Below are positions 16,909-24,717 of a DNA stretch of 44,229 nt, piece after piece. This DNA is from Dehalococcoidales bacterium. Lineage in GTDB: Bacteria > Chloroflexota > Dehalococcoidia > Dehalococcoidales > RBG-16-60-22. A program made the position numbers and the translations under genes. Numbering within the stretch: position 1 is the stretch's first letter; the number at the start of each line of letters is the position of its first letter. The stretch covers positions 1 through 44,229 of the forward strand of contig JADHXF010000006.1 of NCBI GenBank assembly GCA_016783105.1, in the 5' to 3' direction. A model generated the notes under the pieces. It was not told the origin of the DNA. It searched no databases and saw only the letters and a program-made list of their open reading frames with translations.

Positions 16909-17388
16909 TTAATCGTCAACCTTAAGTGCCATGTTTCTCTCTTTGGCCCACCCCCCTTCATAAGGCGAACGGTAGAAATAAGATAATTTTACATTGCTCA
17001 TAAGCCATCGGCCATCTACTTTTCGATATTCATCAGTATACAAACAACTTGCCCAGAAACCTTTGCCATCGCGCAAGATTCCCGTATTCATCCCGTACCA
17101 CGTTCCATATGCTTTGTCACCTTCGACGGTTATATCCGGCGCCACGATACGGTGACAGGAAAATATCATGTGTTTTGATACTCCCGCAAAGTACTCCTTA
17201 ATGGCTTCTCTCCCCCGGTACATACCCCACGCTTCACTACCCCACACGGCGTCTTCCGTAAATAGCTCTCCCAGCTTCTCGACATCGAAGTTATCATCAA
17301 TATATTTAGCGTACCGGACCTTCAGCTTCTTGATTTCCTCTAAATCCTCCAGGGCTTGAACTCTCTTTTCTAACTCCTCTAACGTCAT
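16909..17388 (-). CDS. SnoaL/NTF2-like family protein
   Basis: A 159-residue protein whose layout fits the SnoaL-like (NTF2) fold: an N-terminal helix, LKVRYAKYIDDNFDVEKLGELFTEDAVW-type segment (conserved Y and D positions, about 24-50), GREAIKEYF, CHRIVAPDITVEGDKAYG, and a C-terminal strand with DGRWLMSNVKLSYFYRSPY. Family members include cyclases, dehydratases and isomerases for small hydrophobic ligands. The ATG follows AAAGGAG closely. It lies just upstream of a cupin gene, and both may serve one small-molecule pathway. Substrate unknown. Confidence 0.82.
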   Translation of the reverse strand: MTLEELEKRVQALEDLEEIKKLKVRYAKYIDDNFDVEKLGELFTEDAVWGSEAWGMYRGREAIKEYFAGVSKHMIFSCHRIVAPDITVEGDKAYGTWYGMNTGILRDGKGFWASCLYTDEYRKVDGRWLMSNVKLSYFYRSPYEGGWAKERNMALKVDD

Positions 17389-17630
17389 TTTGTCTCCTTT
17401 CTATCCCTGCGGTTAATTCCTGTGTTTTAACTCCGCACTACAATATTCTTACATTTTGTCCTTCACTGTCCATGCCATAGCAAATCTATGCATCTTACTA
17501 GCGTTCCTGCCAAAAATAAAGCTTGTCGGCTTTAGCATGGTTAAAGAAGGCGACCTTGATTGTAGAAAGCTTAACCGAAAGAGTATATTTACAATAATCA
17601 GTAAATAAATACATTTAAAGGAGATAAGCG

Positions 17631-17963
17631 GTGTCGAAATTCAAATTTAATGCCATATTTGGCCTCCAGCCAGGTATTGACCCCGATGAAACGTACCAGG
17701 AGTGGCGCGAAGAACACGTGTTGTATGCGAAAAATTTAGCGCTCCCCGAAGTAAAGAAATACAATATCAATAGAGTTATCCCTCGCTTTGAAGGTGTTGA
17801 AATCGAAGATATCTGGGGGATTGCTGAATTCTGGTTTGACGATATGGAGTCCGCGCAAAGAGCGGTGGGACGAATTCAAGGCGCTCAGCCAGATGAATTT
17901 CTGGCCAGATTCACCAAAACCTGCAAAATGGTCATAGCCGAGGAAGAGAATATTAAACTTTAG
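17631..17963 (+). CDS. Small dimeric alpha/beta-barrel protein (EthD-like)
   Basis: A 110-residue protein starting at GTG 17631, preceded by AAAGGAG. The pattern beta (FKFNAIFGLQPG), helix with DETYQEWREEHVLYAKNL, strand (KKYNINRVIP), then IAEFWFDDMESAQRAV and a C-terminal strand matches the EthD/ABM ferredoxin-like fold. There, the conserved W-x3-H segment faces the ligand pocket. It is followed 44 nt later by a flavodoxin-like reductase gene. Function is unknown; relatives appear in degradation clusters for aromatics and ethers. Confidence 0.75.
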   Translation: MSKFKFNAIFGLQPGIDPDETYQEWREEHVLYAKNLALPEVKKYNINRVIPRFEGVEIEDIWGIAEFWFDDMESAQRAVGRIQGAQPDEFLARFTKTCKMVIAEEENIKL

Positions 17964-18007
17964 AAGCTCCGTCTATCAATCTTTATAAAGACAAGGGAGT
18001 GTGCAAA

Positions 18008-18652
18008 ATGAAGGTTTTAGGTATTGTGTGCAGCCCTCGAAAAGGGGGAAATACTGAAGTTCTGGTGCAGGAAGCTCTAGCTGGTGCACGGGATAACGGG
18101 GCAGAAATCGAGTTGTTAACAGTCTGGGATAAAGATATTAAACCCTGCGATGGATGTCTGTCCTGCGAAAAAACCGGTAAATGCCACATTAAAGATGACA
18201 TGCAGGGGATTTACCCTGAGCTGGTAGAGGCCGATGGCATTATCTGGGGTACACCGGTCTACTTCTGGAGTGCGACCGCTCAAGCCAAGATGCTTATTGA
18301 CCGTTCCTATGCCCTGTATTTCAATAAGAATAATCTGACTAATAAAGTCAGTGGTGTAATATCAGTCGGGGCGAGTTTGGGAAATCTGGGCGTGTGGCAC
18401 TTATTCAGCAGTTTTTTTTCCGTGCATCATATGCTTTCCACCGACTTCGTTTATGGTTACGCACGAAATAAGGGAGATATTCGCAAGGACAAGCACGCCA
18501 TGAAGGCGTCCAGAGAATTAGGCAAACAAATGGTATTGATAGCAGCGCGAAAATTCAAATACCCGGAAGAGTATGACGTTGCCATTTATCGCTACGTTAA
18601 GAGAGAGTACGGCATCGATAACTGCGTTGGCAGGGATAGATTTACAGATTAA
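18008..18652 (+). CDS. NADPH-dependent FMN reductase / iron-sulfur flavoprotein-like
   Basis: A flavodoxin-fold reductase of 214 residues. The N-terminal FMN phosphate loop is VCSPRKGGNTEVLVQEAL (about residues 7-24). CDGCLSCEKTGKCHIKDDM (about residues 48-66) has the compact Cys cluster seen in archaeal-type iron-sulfur flavoproteins. WGTPVYFWSATAQAKMLIDR is the family's conserved middle loop. I favour ATG 18008 because GGGAG lies 8 nt upstream; an in-frame GTG at 17999 would be too close to it. It probably shares a transcript with the EthD-like gene. Likely a cytoplasmic electron-transfer or quinone/nitro-reductase-type protein. Confidence 0.85.
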   Translation: MKVLGIVCSPRKGGNTEVLVQEALAGARDNGAEIELLTVWDKDIKPCDGCLSCEKTGKCHIKDDMQGIYPELVEADGIIWGTPVYFWSATAQAKMLIDRSYALYFNKNNLTNKVSGVISVGASLGNLGVWHLFSSFFSVHHMLSTDFVYGYARNKGDIRKDKHAMKASRELGKQMVLIAARKFKYPEEYDVAIYRYVKREYGIDNCVGRDRFTD

Positions 18653-18820
18653 GAATCCGCGCCAACAATCAAATGAACATGAGCTTGTTTTGCTGACTCA
18701 TTACAAAATATGACGGAATGTTCAATTAGCAACTCCACGCTGTACATCGTTTGCTCAACGTTATAACTGAGTAGGGTTTTAGAAAGTAAGCCAATTGCGA
18801 CGATTTTTTTACAATACCTA

Positions 18821-18849
18821 TTGACACTATCATGACAGAGGCGTATATT
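18821..18849 (+). promoter_or_regulatory. Strong sigma-70-type promoter for the small-protein locus
   Basis: TTGACA (18821-18826, perfect -35), a 17-nt spacer and TATATT (18844-18849). Transcription would begin near 18857, about 45 nt before an ATG at 18902 with a perfect AAAGGAGG. Upstream, 18653-18820 holds no other gene I can support. Confidence 0.75.
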
Positions 18850-18901
18850 AATGCTACCAAAACAATATAATTAGCTCATGCTTTAAAGGAGGATGCCGAT
18901 T

Positions 18902-18985
18902 ATGAGAAGAAGAAAGCAAGATGAAACAGAAGGCGAGGGTACTGAGGTAGAGCAGCCTAGCCAAAGTAGATATCGTCACGAGTGA
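18902..18985 (+). CDS. 27-codon reading frame, probable 5' end of a frameshifted gene
   Basis: An ATG with AAAGGAGG 9 nt upstream (18885-18892), the best ribosome site in this stretch, opens a 27-codon frame rich in Arg/Lys then Glu (MRRRKQDETEGEGTEVEQP). It stops at TGA 18983-18985, 13 nt before the next ATG. The +1 frame after about 18958 reads on without a stop into the coiled-coil protein that starts at 18999 (AKVDIVTSEKKVT joins directly). So the two are best explained as one gene with a +1 shift near 18956-18960. A real leader peptide is the alternative. Confidence 0.5.
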   Translation: MRRRKQDETEGEGTEVEQPSQSRYRHE

Positions 18986-18998
18986 GAAAAAAGTAACC

Positions 18999-19397
18999 AT
19001 GTCAGCACCAGTAAAGGAGTATGAGGATTTTAAGAATAGCTTCAAGAGTATGATGGTGTCCTTCGCTAATTTTATGGAAGCCACCGGGCTGGAAATAGGC
19101 AAGGATGAAACCATCACCACAATCAATATGATGAGACTAGAACTTGATCAAATGAGGAAGGATTTACAGTCGGAGCAAGCTAAGATACGCGATGGATTAG
19201 TTCCTCAGAGTGAATTCGATGAGTTCAAGGCTGATTCCGCGGCAGAAGAAGCCAGGAGGCGTGAGGAGTCTGTTCCCCGCAGTGAGTTTGAAGAATTAAA
19301 AGCAGCCGCTGAAGAAAGGGCTGCAAGGGCAAGCGAAGATTACGTCACTCGAGGGGAGTTTGAAAAGTTCCGGGCAGCTGTAAGAGAAGTAATCTAA
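18999..19397 (+). CDS. Coiled-coil protein with 24-residue repeats
   Basis: I do not recognise a family. The 132 residues from ATG 18999 are helical throughout: an amphipathic first half (YEDFKNSFKSMMVSFANFME), then a heptad-rich stretch. Three copies of the pattern V-P/T-x-S/G-E-F-x-E/K-F/L-K/R-A begin near residues 68, 92 and 116, exactly 24 residues apart, with acidic/Arg-rich filler between. There is no ribosome site at this ATG, and the protein-like sequence extends upstream in frame to 18951, where a TAG closes it. That supports the frameshift described for 18902-18985. It leads a locus with a membrane-anchored protein and a zinc ribbon. Confidence 0.62.
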   Translation: MSAPVKEYEDFKNSFKSMMVSFANFMEATGLEIGKDETITTINMMRLELDQMRKDLQSEQAKIRDGLVPQSEFDEFKADSAAEEARRREESVPRSEFEELKAAAEERAARASEDYVTRGEFEKFRAAVREVI

Positions 19398-19530
19398 ACA
19401 TCGTCAAAAACGCGTTGCGCATGATTGAACATTGTCTTGCTTTTTAGAGAACCTGATTGAGGCAGTAAATCCTCGTCCCAGGAATTAAATTATAGTGATT
19501 CGATATTAAATTTAAAGGGGGCGCCTAATA

Positions 19531-20046
19531 ATGCAGTTCCCTATTTGGATCTGGGTTGTATCGGTAGTTGGAGTGATTGCAGCGGGAATAGGGCTTGGAT
19601 ATTTCTTGATCTATCTGTTTTGGAGAATAGAAAGATATTTTTTCCCTGAGGCAGTCGTTACCAAGAAAGTTGAGCCCGAAATCAAGGTAGAGGAGCCGGT
19701 GCCGGTTGAAGAGGAAGTGGTTACGATTATCAAAGATGCGATACCGTCCGGACGAAATAGACTGGTGAAATTCACTTACATATTGAATTCCCAATTTAAC
19801 CATCCTTTTGAGAAAGCCGATACCATAATTTGCTGGGACCTCGCCTTGAAAAACGGGGATGAAGTCCAGGATGCCGGGGGTAAACAGATGAAACTGCAGA
19901 TGACTAGACTGAAAGGCGAAACGGAACGGGTGCGGTACACTCTAGCGGATAAATCCGGACATCATACCGTTTCGGTTATTCCTGCCAAAGAATACTTAGA
20001 GCGAGAGACCAAGCTCAATTTCGATAAAGCGATGATGTTCCGGTAA
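19531..20046 (+). CDS. Single-pass membrane protein with a cytoplasmic or exported beta-rich domain
   Basis: A 171-residue protein with one N-terminal transmembrane helix (about residues 4-32, IWVVSVVGVIAAGIGLGYF then LIYLFW). A Glu/Val/Pro-rich linker follows (about 50-66, EEPVPVEEEVV). The remainder reads as a compact beta-rich domain (VKFTYILNSQFNHPFEKADT, VRYTLADKSGHHTVSVIP). No known family comes to mind. The ATG follows a GGGGG stretch at normal spacing. It lies 133 nt after the coiled-coil gene and 87 nt before the zinc-ribbon gene, all in one direction. Confidence 0.7.
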   Translation: MQFPIWIWVVSVVGVIAAGIGLGYFLIYLFWRIERYFFPEAVVTKKVEPEIKVEEPVPVEEEVVTIIKDAIPSGRNRLVKFTYILNSQFNHPFEKADTIICWDLALKNGDEVQDAGGKQMKLQMTRLKGETERVRYTLADKSGHHTVSVIPAKEYLERETKLNFDKAMMFR

Positions 20047-20133
20047 TTCTAATAAGCTCAGTTCATCGCCTATTGACATTAAAGGGAAAATAGTCAATCG
20101 TTTATAACACTCTGCAAGAAAGGAGGTGAATTC

Positions 20134-20274
20134 ATGCAAGCCTATTGTATGAAATGCCGTGCCAAGAAGGAAATGAAAGATCCCAAGAGCATTACCATGA
20201 AGAATGGAAAACCAGCTACACGGGGTACATGTCCGACATGTGGCACAAAGATGTTCAGAATAGGAAAGAGCTGA
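20134..20274 (+). CDS. 46-residue zinc-ribbon protein (DUF5679-like)
   Basis: A tiny protein with two CxxC knuckles: YCMKCRAKKEM at the start and TCPTCGTKMFR near the end, with a basic middle (KDPKSITMKNGKPATRG). This is the arrangement of DUF5679-type proteins, which I know mainly from Chloroflexota and some archaea. It is preceded by a perfect AAAGGAGGT 6 nt before the ATG and followed by an intrinsic terminator, so it is clearly expressed as a gene. The zinc ribbon and basic residues suggest nucleic-acid or protein contact; no function is established that I know of. Confidence 0.88.
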   Translation: MQAYCMKCRAKKEMKDPKSITMKNGKPATRGTCPTCGTKMFRIGKS

Positions 20275-20303
20275 GTCCTGATACCAATTCAGGGTTAACA
20301 TAG

Positions 20304-20349
20304 GGCTGGATATCTAGGGAACTACAATATCCAGCCTTCTTTTTATTTA
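20304..20349 (+). terminator. Intrinsic terminator after the zinc-ribbon gene
   Basis: GGCTGGATAT (20304-20313) pairs perfectly with ATATCCAGCC (20327-20336), followed by TTCTTTTTATTT. The 10-bp stem and T tract close the small-protein locus. Confidence 0.88.
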
Positions 20350-20438
20350 TCACACAAAATATGACGAAAAGTGCAATTGTTAAAACTCTCCCTGTTTAAT
20401 CACGGGATTGGTTTTTCAGTAGCCGGTCAGGGACGGAC

Positions 20439-21596
20439 CTAGTATGCTTTCCGATACATTTCGGCTATTGTTTCGGCATCTATGGTAAGTGGCGGTACAT
20501 CCAAACTAAATGGACACGTTCTCAGTACAATATTAGCTACCTCTTCAGCATCTTCCAGCTTACAACCCAGGTCACGCAGCCGTAGTTTCATGCCTACACG
20601 CTCCAGCCACTCTTCAGTAGCCTTAATACCGTCCGCTTTACCGAAGACTCTATTGCCCACCGCTTCTATTCTTTCTTTTCTAACCGGCAGAATATATTCC
20701 ATAAATTTGGGCAGCAAAGCTGCCAGGCCATCTGCGTGTGCAATGTCATATAGTGCGCTTACCCCGTGCTCAATATTATGGCAGTGCAAACCCCTGCCAC
20801 GCCCTCCGCCCAGGGTACCGAGAGCACACATGGCAATGGTACTGGCCCATGATAGCTGGGTACGGGCGTCAATATCGTCGGGTCTGGCTAATACCCGTGG
20901 CAGGTACTCTACGACTATCCGCATTAAATGCTCCCGTATGCCATCATTCACCGGAGCATGTCCTTCAAGTAAGATATATGGCTCAATGCAATGAGCGAAA
21001 ATGTCTACCCCTCCCTGGATAGTTTGTTTCTTCGGCACTGTAAGGGTGAGTTCCGGGTCAACGATGGCAACCTTGGCGGCCATACGCGAGCTGGTAATCG
21101 GTCTCTTTTCGCGGGTGTCCCAGTTTGTAATCACTCCGGCGTTGTTCATCTCGCTGCCGGTGGCCGCCAACGTCGGTATCTGGATAATTGAAGGTGCCGT
21201 GTCGGCGACTGCACCCGCGTCGATTCCAGCCAGTGCCCGCTCCCAGAAAGGTTCATCGCTGGTACTGGCCACGGCTATCGCTTTGGCCGAGTCCATGGCG
21301 CTGCCCCCACCCAGACCGATATACAATTCTATCTTCTCCTTACGCCCCAGGCTGGCGCCTTCGTCAATCGTAGTATGGCGCGGGTTTGGCTGTACTTTAT
21401 CAAAAACTATTACCTCCAGCCCGTTTGACTCCAGTTCACTGATTATCCTGTCCAGTAAGCCAATACGGCGAATATCGGGATAGGTAACGACCATCGCCTT
21501 TTTCCCCAGTTGCCTGGCTTCTTTACCCAGCTCATTTATGCTGCCGACGCCAAAAACAAGCTTGGTTGGTACATGCATTGTATAGGTCATAATCAT
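20439..21596 (-). CDS. Iron-containing (group III) alcohol dehydrogenase
   Basis: This NAD(P)-dependent dehydrogenase interconverts an aldehyde and an alcohol using a metal. The 385 residues include the nucleotide loop GLGGGSAMDSAKA (about 94-106) and the ATGSEMN segment. The metal ligands lie in GGVDIFAHCIEPY (Asp and His), HNIEHGVSALYDIAHADGLA (two His). It starts at ATG 21596, with GGAGG 4 nt upstream, or at ATG 21590. It is transcribed alone, divergent from the molybdopterin enzyme. The family covers butanol, lactaldehyde, 1,3-propanediol and sulfoacetaldehyde reductases, so the substrate is open. Confidence 0.9.
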   Translation of the reverse strand: MIMTYTMHVPTKLVFGVGSINELGKEARQLGKKAMVVTYPDIRRIGLLDRIISELESNGLEVIVFDKVQPNPRHTTIDEGASLGRKEKIELYIGLGGGSAMDSAKAIAVASTSDEPFWERALAGIDAGAVADTAPSIIQIPTLAATGSEMNNAGVITNWDTREKRPITSSRMAAKVAIVDPELTLTVPKKQTIQGGVDIFAHCIEPYILLEGHAPVNDGIREHLMRIVVEYLPRVLARPDDIDARTQLSWASTIAMCALGTLGGGRGRGLHCHNIEHGVSALYDIAHADGLAALLPKFMEYILPVRKERIEAVGNRVFGKADGIKATEEWLERVGMKLRLRDLGCKLEDAEEVANIVLRTCPFSLDVPPLTIDAETIAEMYRKAY

Positions 21597-21850
21597 TTAT
21601 CCTCCAGTGAATCGCTTACATCGTTTCGAAGTTCAGTGGGAATTTTAAATTTGTTACGGGTAAAAGTCAAATAAAATACAGGACGACTATACGGAGACAG
21701 TTATAAGATTGGTATAGTATAATACGCAACATAAGAAGGCTAATAAAAACCCACTCTGTCATACATAGCTTGTTAATCAGCATCAACGATTGTTTACCAG
21801 TGGCTTATTATTGGTTCAATCGTATTGCAGAGTGAGGAGGAACCCGGGCA

Positions 21851-24304
21851 ATGAAACAGAAGGGGCGTAGTATTGTGCGGACGACTACGTGGTCGGCGGG
21901 GCCTGGCTGTCACGGTGGCTGTGGAGTGCTGGCGCATATCGAGGATGGCAGACTGGTCAAGATTGAGGGCGATCCGGAGCATCCCTGGAATCAGGGCCGT
22001 CTCTGTGCCCGGTGCCTGGCCATGACACAATATGTTTATCACCCCGACCGTTTAACTCGTCCTCTGAAGAGGGTGGGAGAACGCGGGGAAGGTAAGTGGC
22101 AGGAGATTTCCTGGGATGAGGCCTTTGACCTGATAGAGAAAAGGCTGAAAAAAATCCGGGAAGAATCTGGCCCGGAGAGCGTTATCTTCTCCATGGGCAC
22201 CGGCAGAGACATCGGGCCGTGGATATGTATGCTGGCTTATGCGTACGGAAGCCCAAATGTTATGTTCGCCCTGAGTGGCATCGCCTGTTACAGCCCCAGA
22301 ATCGCCGCCGTAGATACCGTCCAGGGAGATTACTGCATACTCGACGCCGCACAATGGTTTCCCAAGCGCTATGACGACCCCAGATATAAGGTCCCAAAAT
22401 GCATCATAGTCTGGGGCTATAATATTCCGGCCTCATGCCCGGACAATGTCTTCGGGCACTGGATAATCGACCTCATGAAGAAAGGTACTGAGATTATCGC
22501 CATTGACCCGAGGCTGTCATGGTTCGCCTCAAGGGCGAAGAAATGGCTCAAGCTCCGCCCGGGGACGGACGGGGCTCTGGCCATGGGCTTTCTTAACGTG
22601 ATTATCAATGAAGCTCTGTATGATAAAAGCTTCGTTGAGAAGTGGACCAATTCAACTCACCTCATCAGGAGCGATACCGGAAAACTGCTGAGAGAGAGCG
22701 ACCTGGTGGCTGGTGGGTCTGCCGAAAACTTCGCTGTGTGGGACACGGAGAGGGGGATGCCGGTGGTATGGGATACCCAAGAATTGGACTACCGGTTGGC
22801 AGATGTGAAGCCGGCCATGGATGGCGAGTACGAAGTCCGCCTTGCCAATGGGGCCAGAGTACAGGTTACAACGGTCTGGTCCGTGTTCTGTCAGCAGGTA
22901 CAGCAGTACCCGGTGGAGCGGGTGTCCGAGATTACCTGGGTTCCGGAGAAAGATATTGCCGAGGCGGCGCGGTTATACGCCAGAAGCAAGCCCGCAGCCA
23001 TACACTGGGGGGTGCCCATCGATATGACACCGGCCATCACGCCCACTGCCCAGGCAATTGCCAACCTGTGGTGTATCACCGGGAACCTGGACGTGCCCGG
23101 CGGGAATGTGATTTCCCGCTTTGCTTTTGACGCGGTTGCCTACGCTCTGCCCGGGGCCAAGGGGGTCATCAAGTTAGACTCCAAGGAAGCTGACAGGAAG
23201 AGGATTGGGGCAGACCGATATGGCCCCCTGAATAGATTTATCTGGCGGGCTCAAACAGACCTGGTCCTGGAGCAGATTTTTAGCGGGAAACCATATCCCA
23301 TCAGGGGCATGTGGATACAGACGTGTAATCCCGTGGCCGGTATAGGTCTTGACCCCAGAAAATGGGTTGAGGCTCTCAAGAAGCTCGACTTCGTGGTTGC
23401 CGTCGACCTTTTTATGACACCCACGACCCAGCTGGCCGATGTGGTGCTGCCGGCGGCCAGTTTCCTGGAAAAAGACGGCATCCGGAGCTGGTGGGTGCCC
23501 CTTCAGAGCATCAACAAGGCCATGACTGTCGACCAGTGCAAGCCCGATATTGAAATCAACTTCGAGCTGGCCCGGAGGCTTGACCCGGATTTTCGCTGGA
23601 ACAGCATCCACGAACTCTTTGATGAAGTCATCAAGCCTTCCGGCATGACTTTTAAAGAGCTGCAGGAGAAAGGATGGGCCTTCCCGCCAGAGGGTCACCC
23701 CAGTGCCCCGTATCACCGGTTCGAAAAGGGGCTGCTGCGCCCGGACCGGAAGCCTGGCTTTCAAACTCCTTCCGGCAGGATTGAGCTATACTCATCGCTG
23801 CGTGAGGAGTGGGGACTGGAGCCTGTGGCCCACTATGAAGAGCCACCGTTCACACCAGTCAGCCAGCCGGAGCTGTATAAAAAGTACCCGCTTATCCTGT
23901 CGACAGGGAGAAGGTCGCCGGTGTATTTCCACGCCGAGCACAGGAATATCCCGTGGCTGCGGGAGATCGACCCTGACCCGCTGATTGAAATCCATCCCGA
24001 TACGGCCAGGTCACTGGATATCGGCGACGGCGAGTGGGTCTGGGTGGAAAACTGGCTTGGCCGGTGCAAATTCAAGGCCAAAGTCACCCTGGTGGTGCCG
24101 ACATGGATGGTGATGGCCGCTCATGGCTGGTGGTTTCCCGAAAAGCCGGGGGCAGAGCCTTCCCTGTTTGGTGTGTGGGAATCGAACGTAAACCAGCTTA
24201 TTCCCATGGGCTTCCAGGGTAAAGACGGCCTGGGCGCCCCGATAAAGCACCTGCTTTGCCGGGTCTATAAAGCCAATGGTAAAGAGGAGGCGGGAGATGC
24301 CTAA
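21851..24304 (+). CDS. Molybdopterin-dependent oxidoreductase, catalytic subunit (DMSO reductase superfamily)
   Basis: A large (817-residue) Mo/W-bis-MGD enzyme. N-terminal cluster cysteines are Cys20 and Cys24 (GPGCHGGCGV) and Cys52 and Cys55 (GRLCARC). The usual first Cys of C-x2-C-x3-C is replaced by Gly17, and Cys55 is extra. Then follow HPDRLTRPLKRVG, WDEAFDLI, IVWGYNIPASCPDN in the region of the metal ligand, IDPRLSWFASRAKKWLKLRPGTD split over the MGD site, PTTQLADVVLPAASFLEKDG, and a C-terminal MGD domain (LILSTGRRSPVYFHAEH). There is no Tat-type twin-arginine signal, so it should be cytoplasmic. GAGGAGG precedes the ATG. The next gene, an Fe-S subunit, overlaps its end by 8 nt. The substrate is not identifiable. 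Confidence 0.9.
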   Translation: MKQKGRSIVRTTTWSAGPGCHGGCGVLAHIEDGRLVKIEGDPEHPWNQGRLCARCLAMTQYVYHPDRLTRPLKRVGERGEGKWQEISWDEAFDLIEKRLKKIREESGPESVIFSMGTGRDIGPWICMLAYAYGSPNVMFALSGIACYSPRIAAVDTVQGDYCILDAAQWFPKRYDDPRYKVPKCIIVWGYNIPASCPDNVFGHWIIDLMKKGTEIIAIDPRLSWFASRAKKWLKLRPGTDGALAMGFLNVIINEALYDKSFVEKWTNSTHLIRSDTGKLLRESDLVAGGSAENFAVWDTERGMPVVWDTQELDYRLADVKPAMDGEYEVRLANGARVQVTTVWSVFCQQVQQYPVERVSEITWVPEKDIAEAARLYARSKPAAIHWGVPIDMTPAITPTAQAIANLWCITGNLDVPGGNVISRFAFDAVAYALPGAKGVIKLDSKEADRKRIGADRYGPLNRFIWRAQTDLVLEQIFSGKPYPIRGMWIQTCNPVAGIGLDPRKWVEALKKLDFVVAVDLFMTPTTQLADVVLPAASFLEKDGIRSWWVPLQSINKAMTVDQCKPDIEINFELARRLDPDFRWNSIHELFDEVIKPSGMTFKELQEKGWAFPPEGHPSAPYHRFEKGLLRPDRKPGFQTPSGRIELYSSLREEWGLEPVAHYEEPPFTPVSQPELYKKYPLILSTGRRSPVYFHAEHRNIPWLREIDPDPLIEIHPDTARSLDIGDGEWVWVENWLGRCKFKAKVTLVVPTWMVMAAHGWWFPEKPGAEPSLFGVWESNVNQLIPMGFQGKDGLGAPIKHLLCRVYKANGKEEAGDA

Positions 24305-24641
24305 GAAGCCTGAATATGGTCTGTTGATAGATTATGAATACTGCACCGGCTGCTACGCCTGTCAGGTCGCCTGCGCCCAGGAATACCGGTGGCCAGCGGG
24401 GATGGGAGGGATAAAGGTAATTGAAGTGGTTCAGAAGCTGCCACATGATAAGGCGTATCTCACCTACCTGCCGTTTCCCACCGAACTGTGTGTCCTGTGT
24501 GCGTCTCGTACTAAAAAAGGACTCCAGCCCGCCTGCGTGCAACACTGCATGGCAGCCTGCATGAAATATGGACGAATCGAGGAATTGGCACAGGAAATGA
24601 GCCAGAAGCCGAGAATGGTGCTCTGGGTACCACGGTCGTAA
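24297..24641 (+). CDS. [4Fe-4S] electron-transfer subunit of the molybdopterin enzyme
   Basis: A 114-residue ferredoxin-like subunit. Cysteines occur in CTGCYACQVACAQE (about 16-26) and in CVLCASRTKKG...ACVQHCMAAC (about 62-88), enough for two clusters and shorter than the four-cluster DmsB/NrfC type. I chose ATG 24297 because GAGGAGG sits at normal spacing; an in-frame ATG at 24276 has no ribosome site. It overlaps the catalytic subunit's stop by 8 nt, which indicates coupled translation. It would carry electrons between the Mo centre and a soluble carrier. No membrane anchor subunit follows. Confidence 0.88.
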   Translation: MPKKPEYGLLIDYEYCTGCYACQVACAQEYRWPAGMGGIKVIEVVQKLPHDKAYLTYLPFPTELCVLCASRTKKGLQPACVQHCMAACMKYGRIEELAQEMSQKPRMVLWVPRS

Positions 24642-24717
24642 TGGCGAGGGCATCGGCAAATGCCTTTATGGGGGCAGGTCAATTACCTCGAATTAACCAG
24701 GTAACAACTTCACCGTG

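Noticed and set aside
20074..20112. A promoter-like TTGACA before the zinc-ribbon gene
   Set aside because: The nearest -10-like TATAAC is 24 nt away, too far for a sigma-70 promoter.
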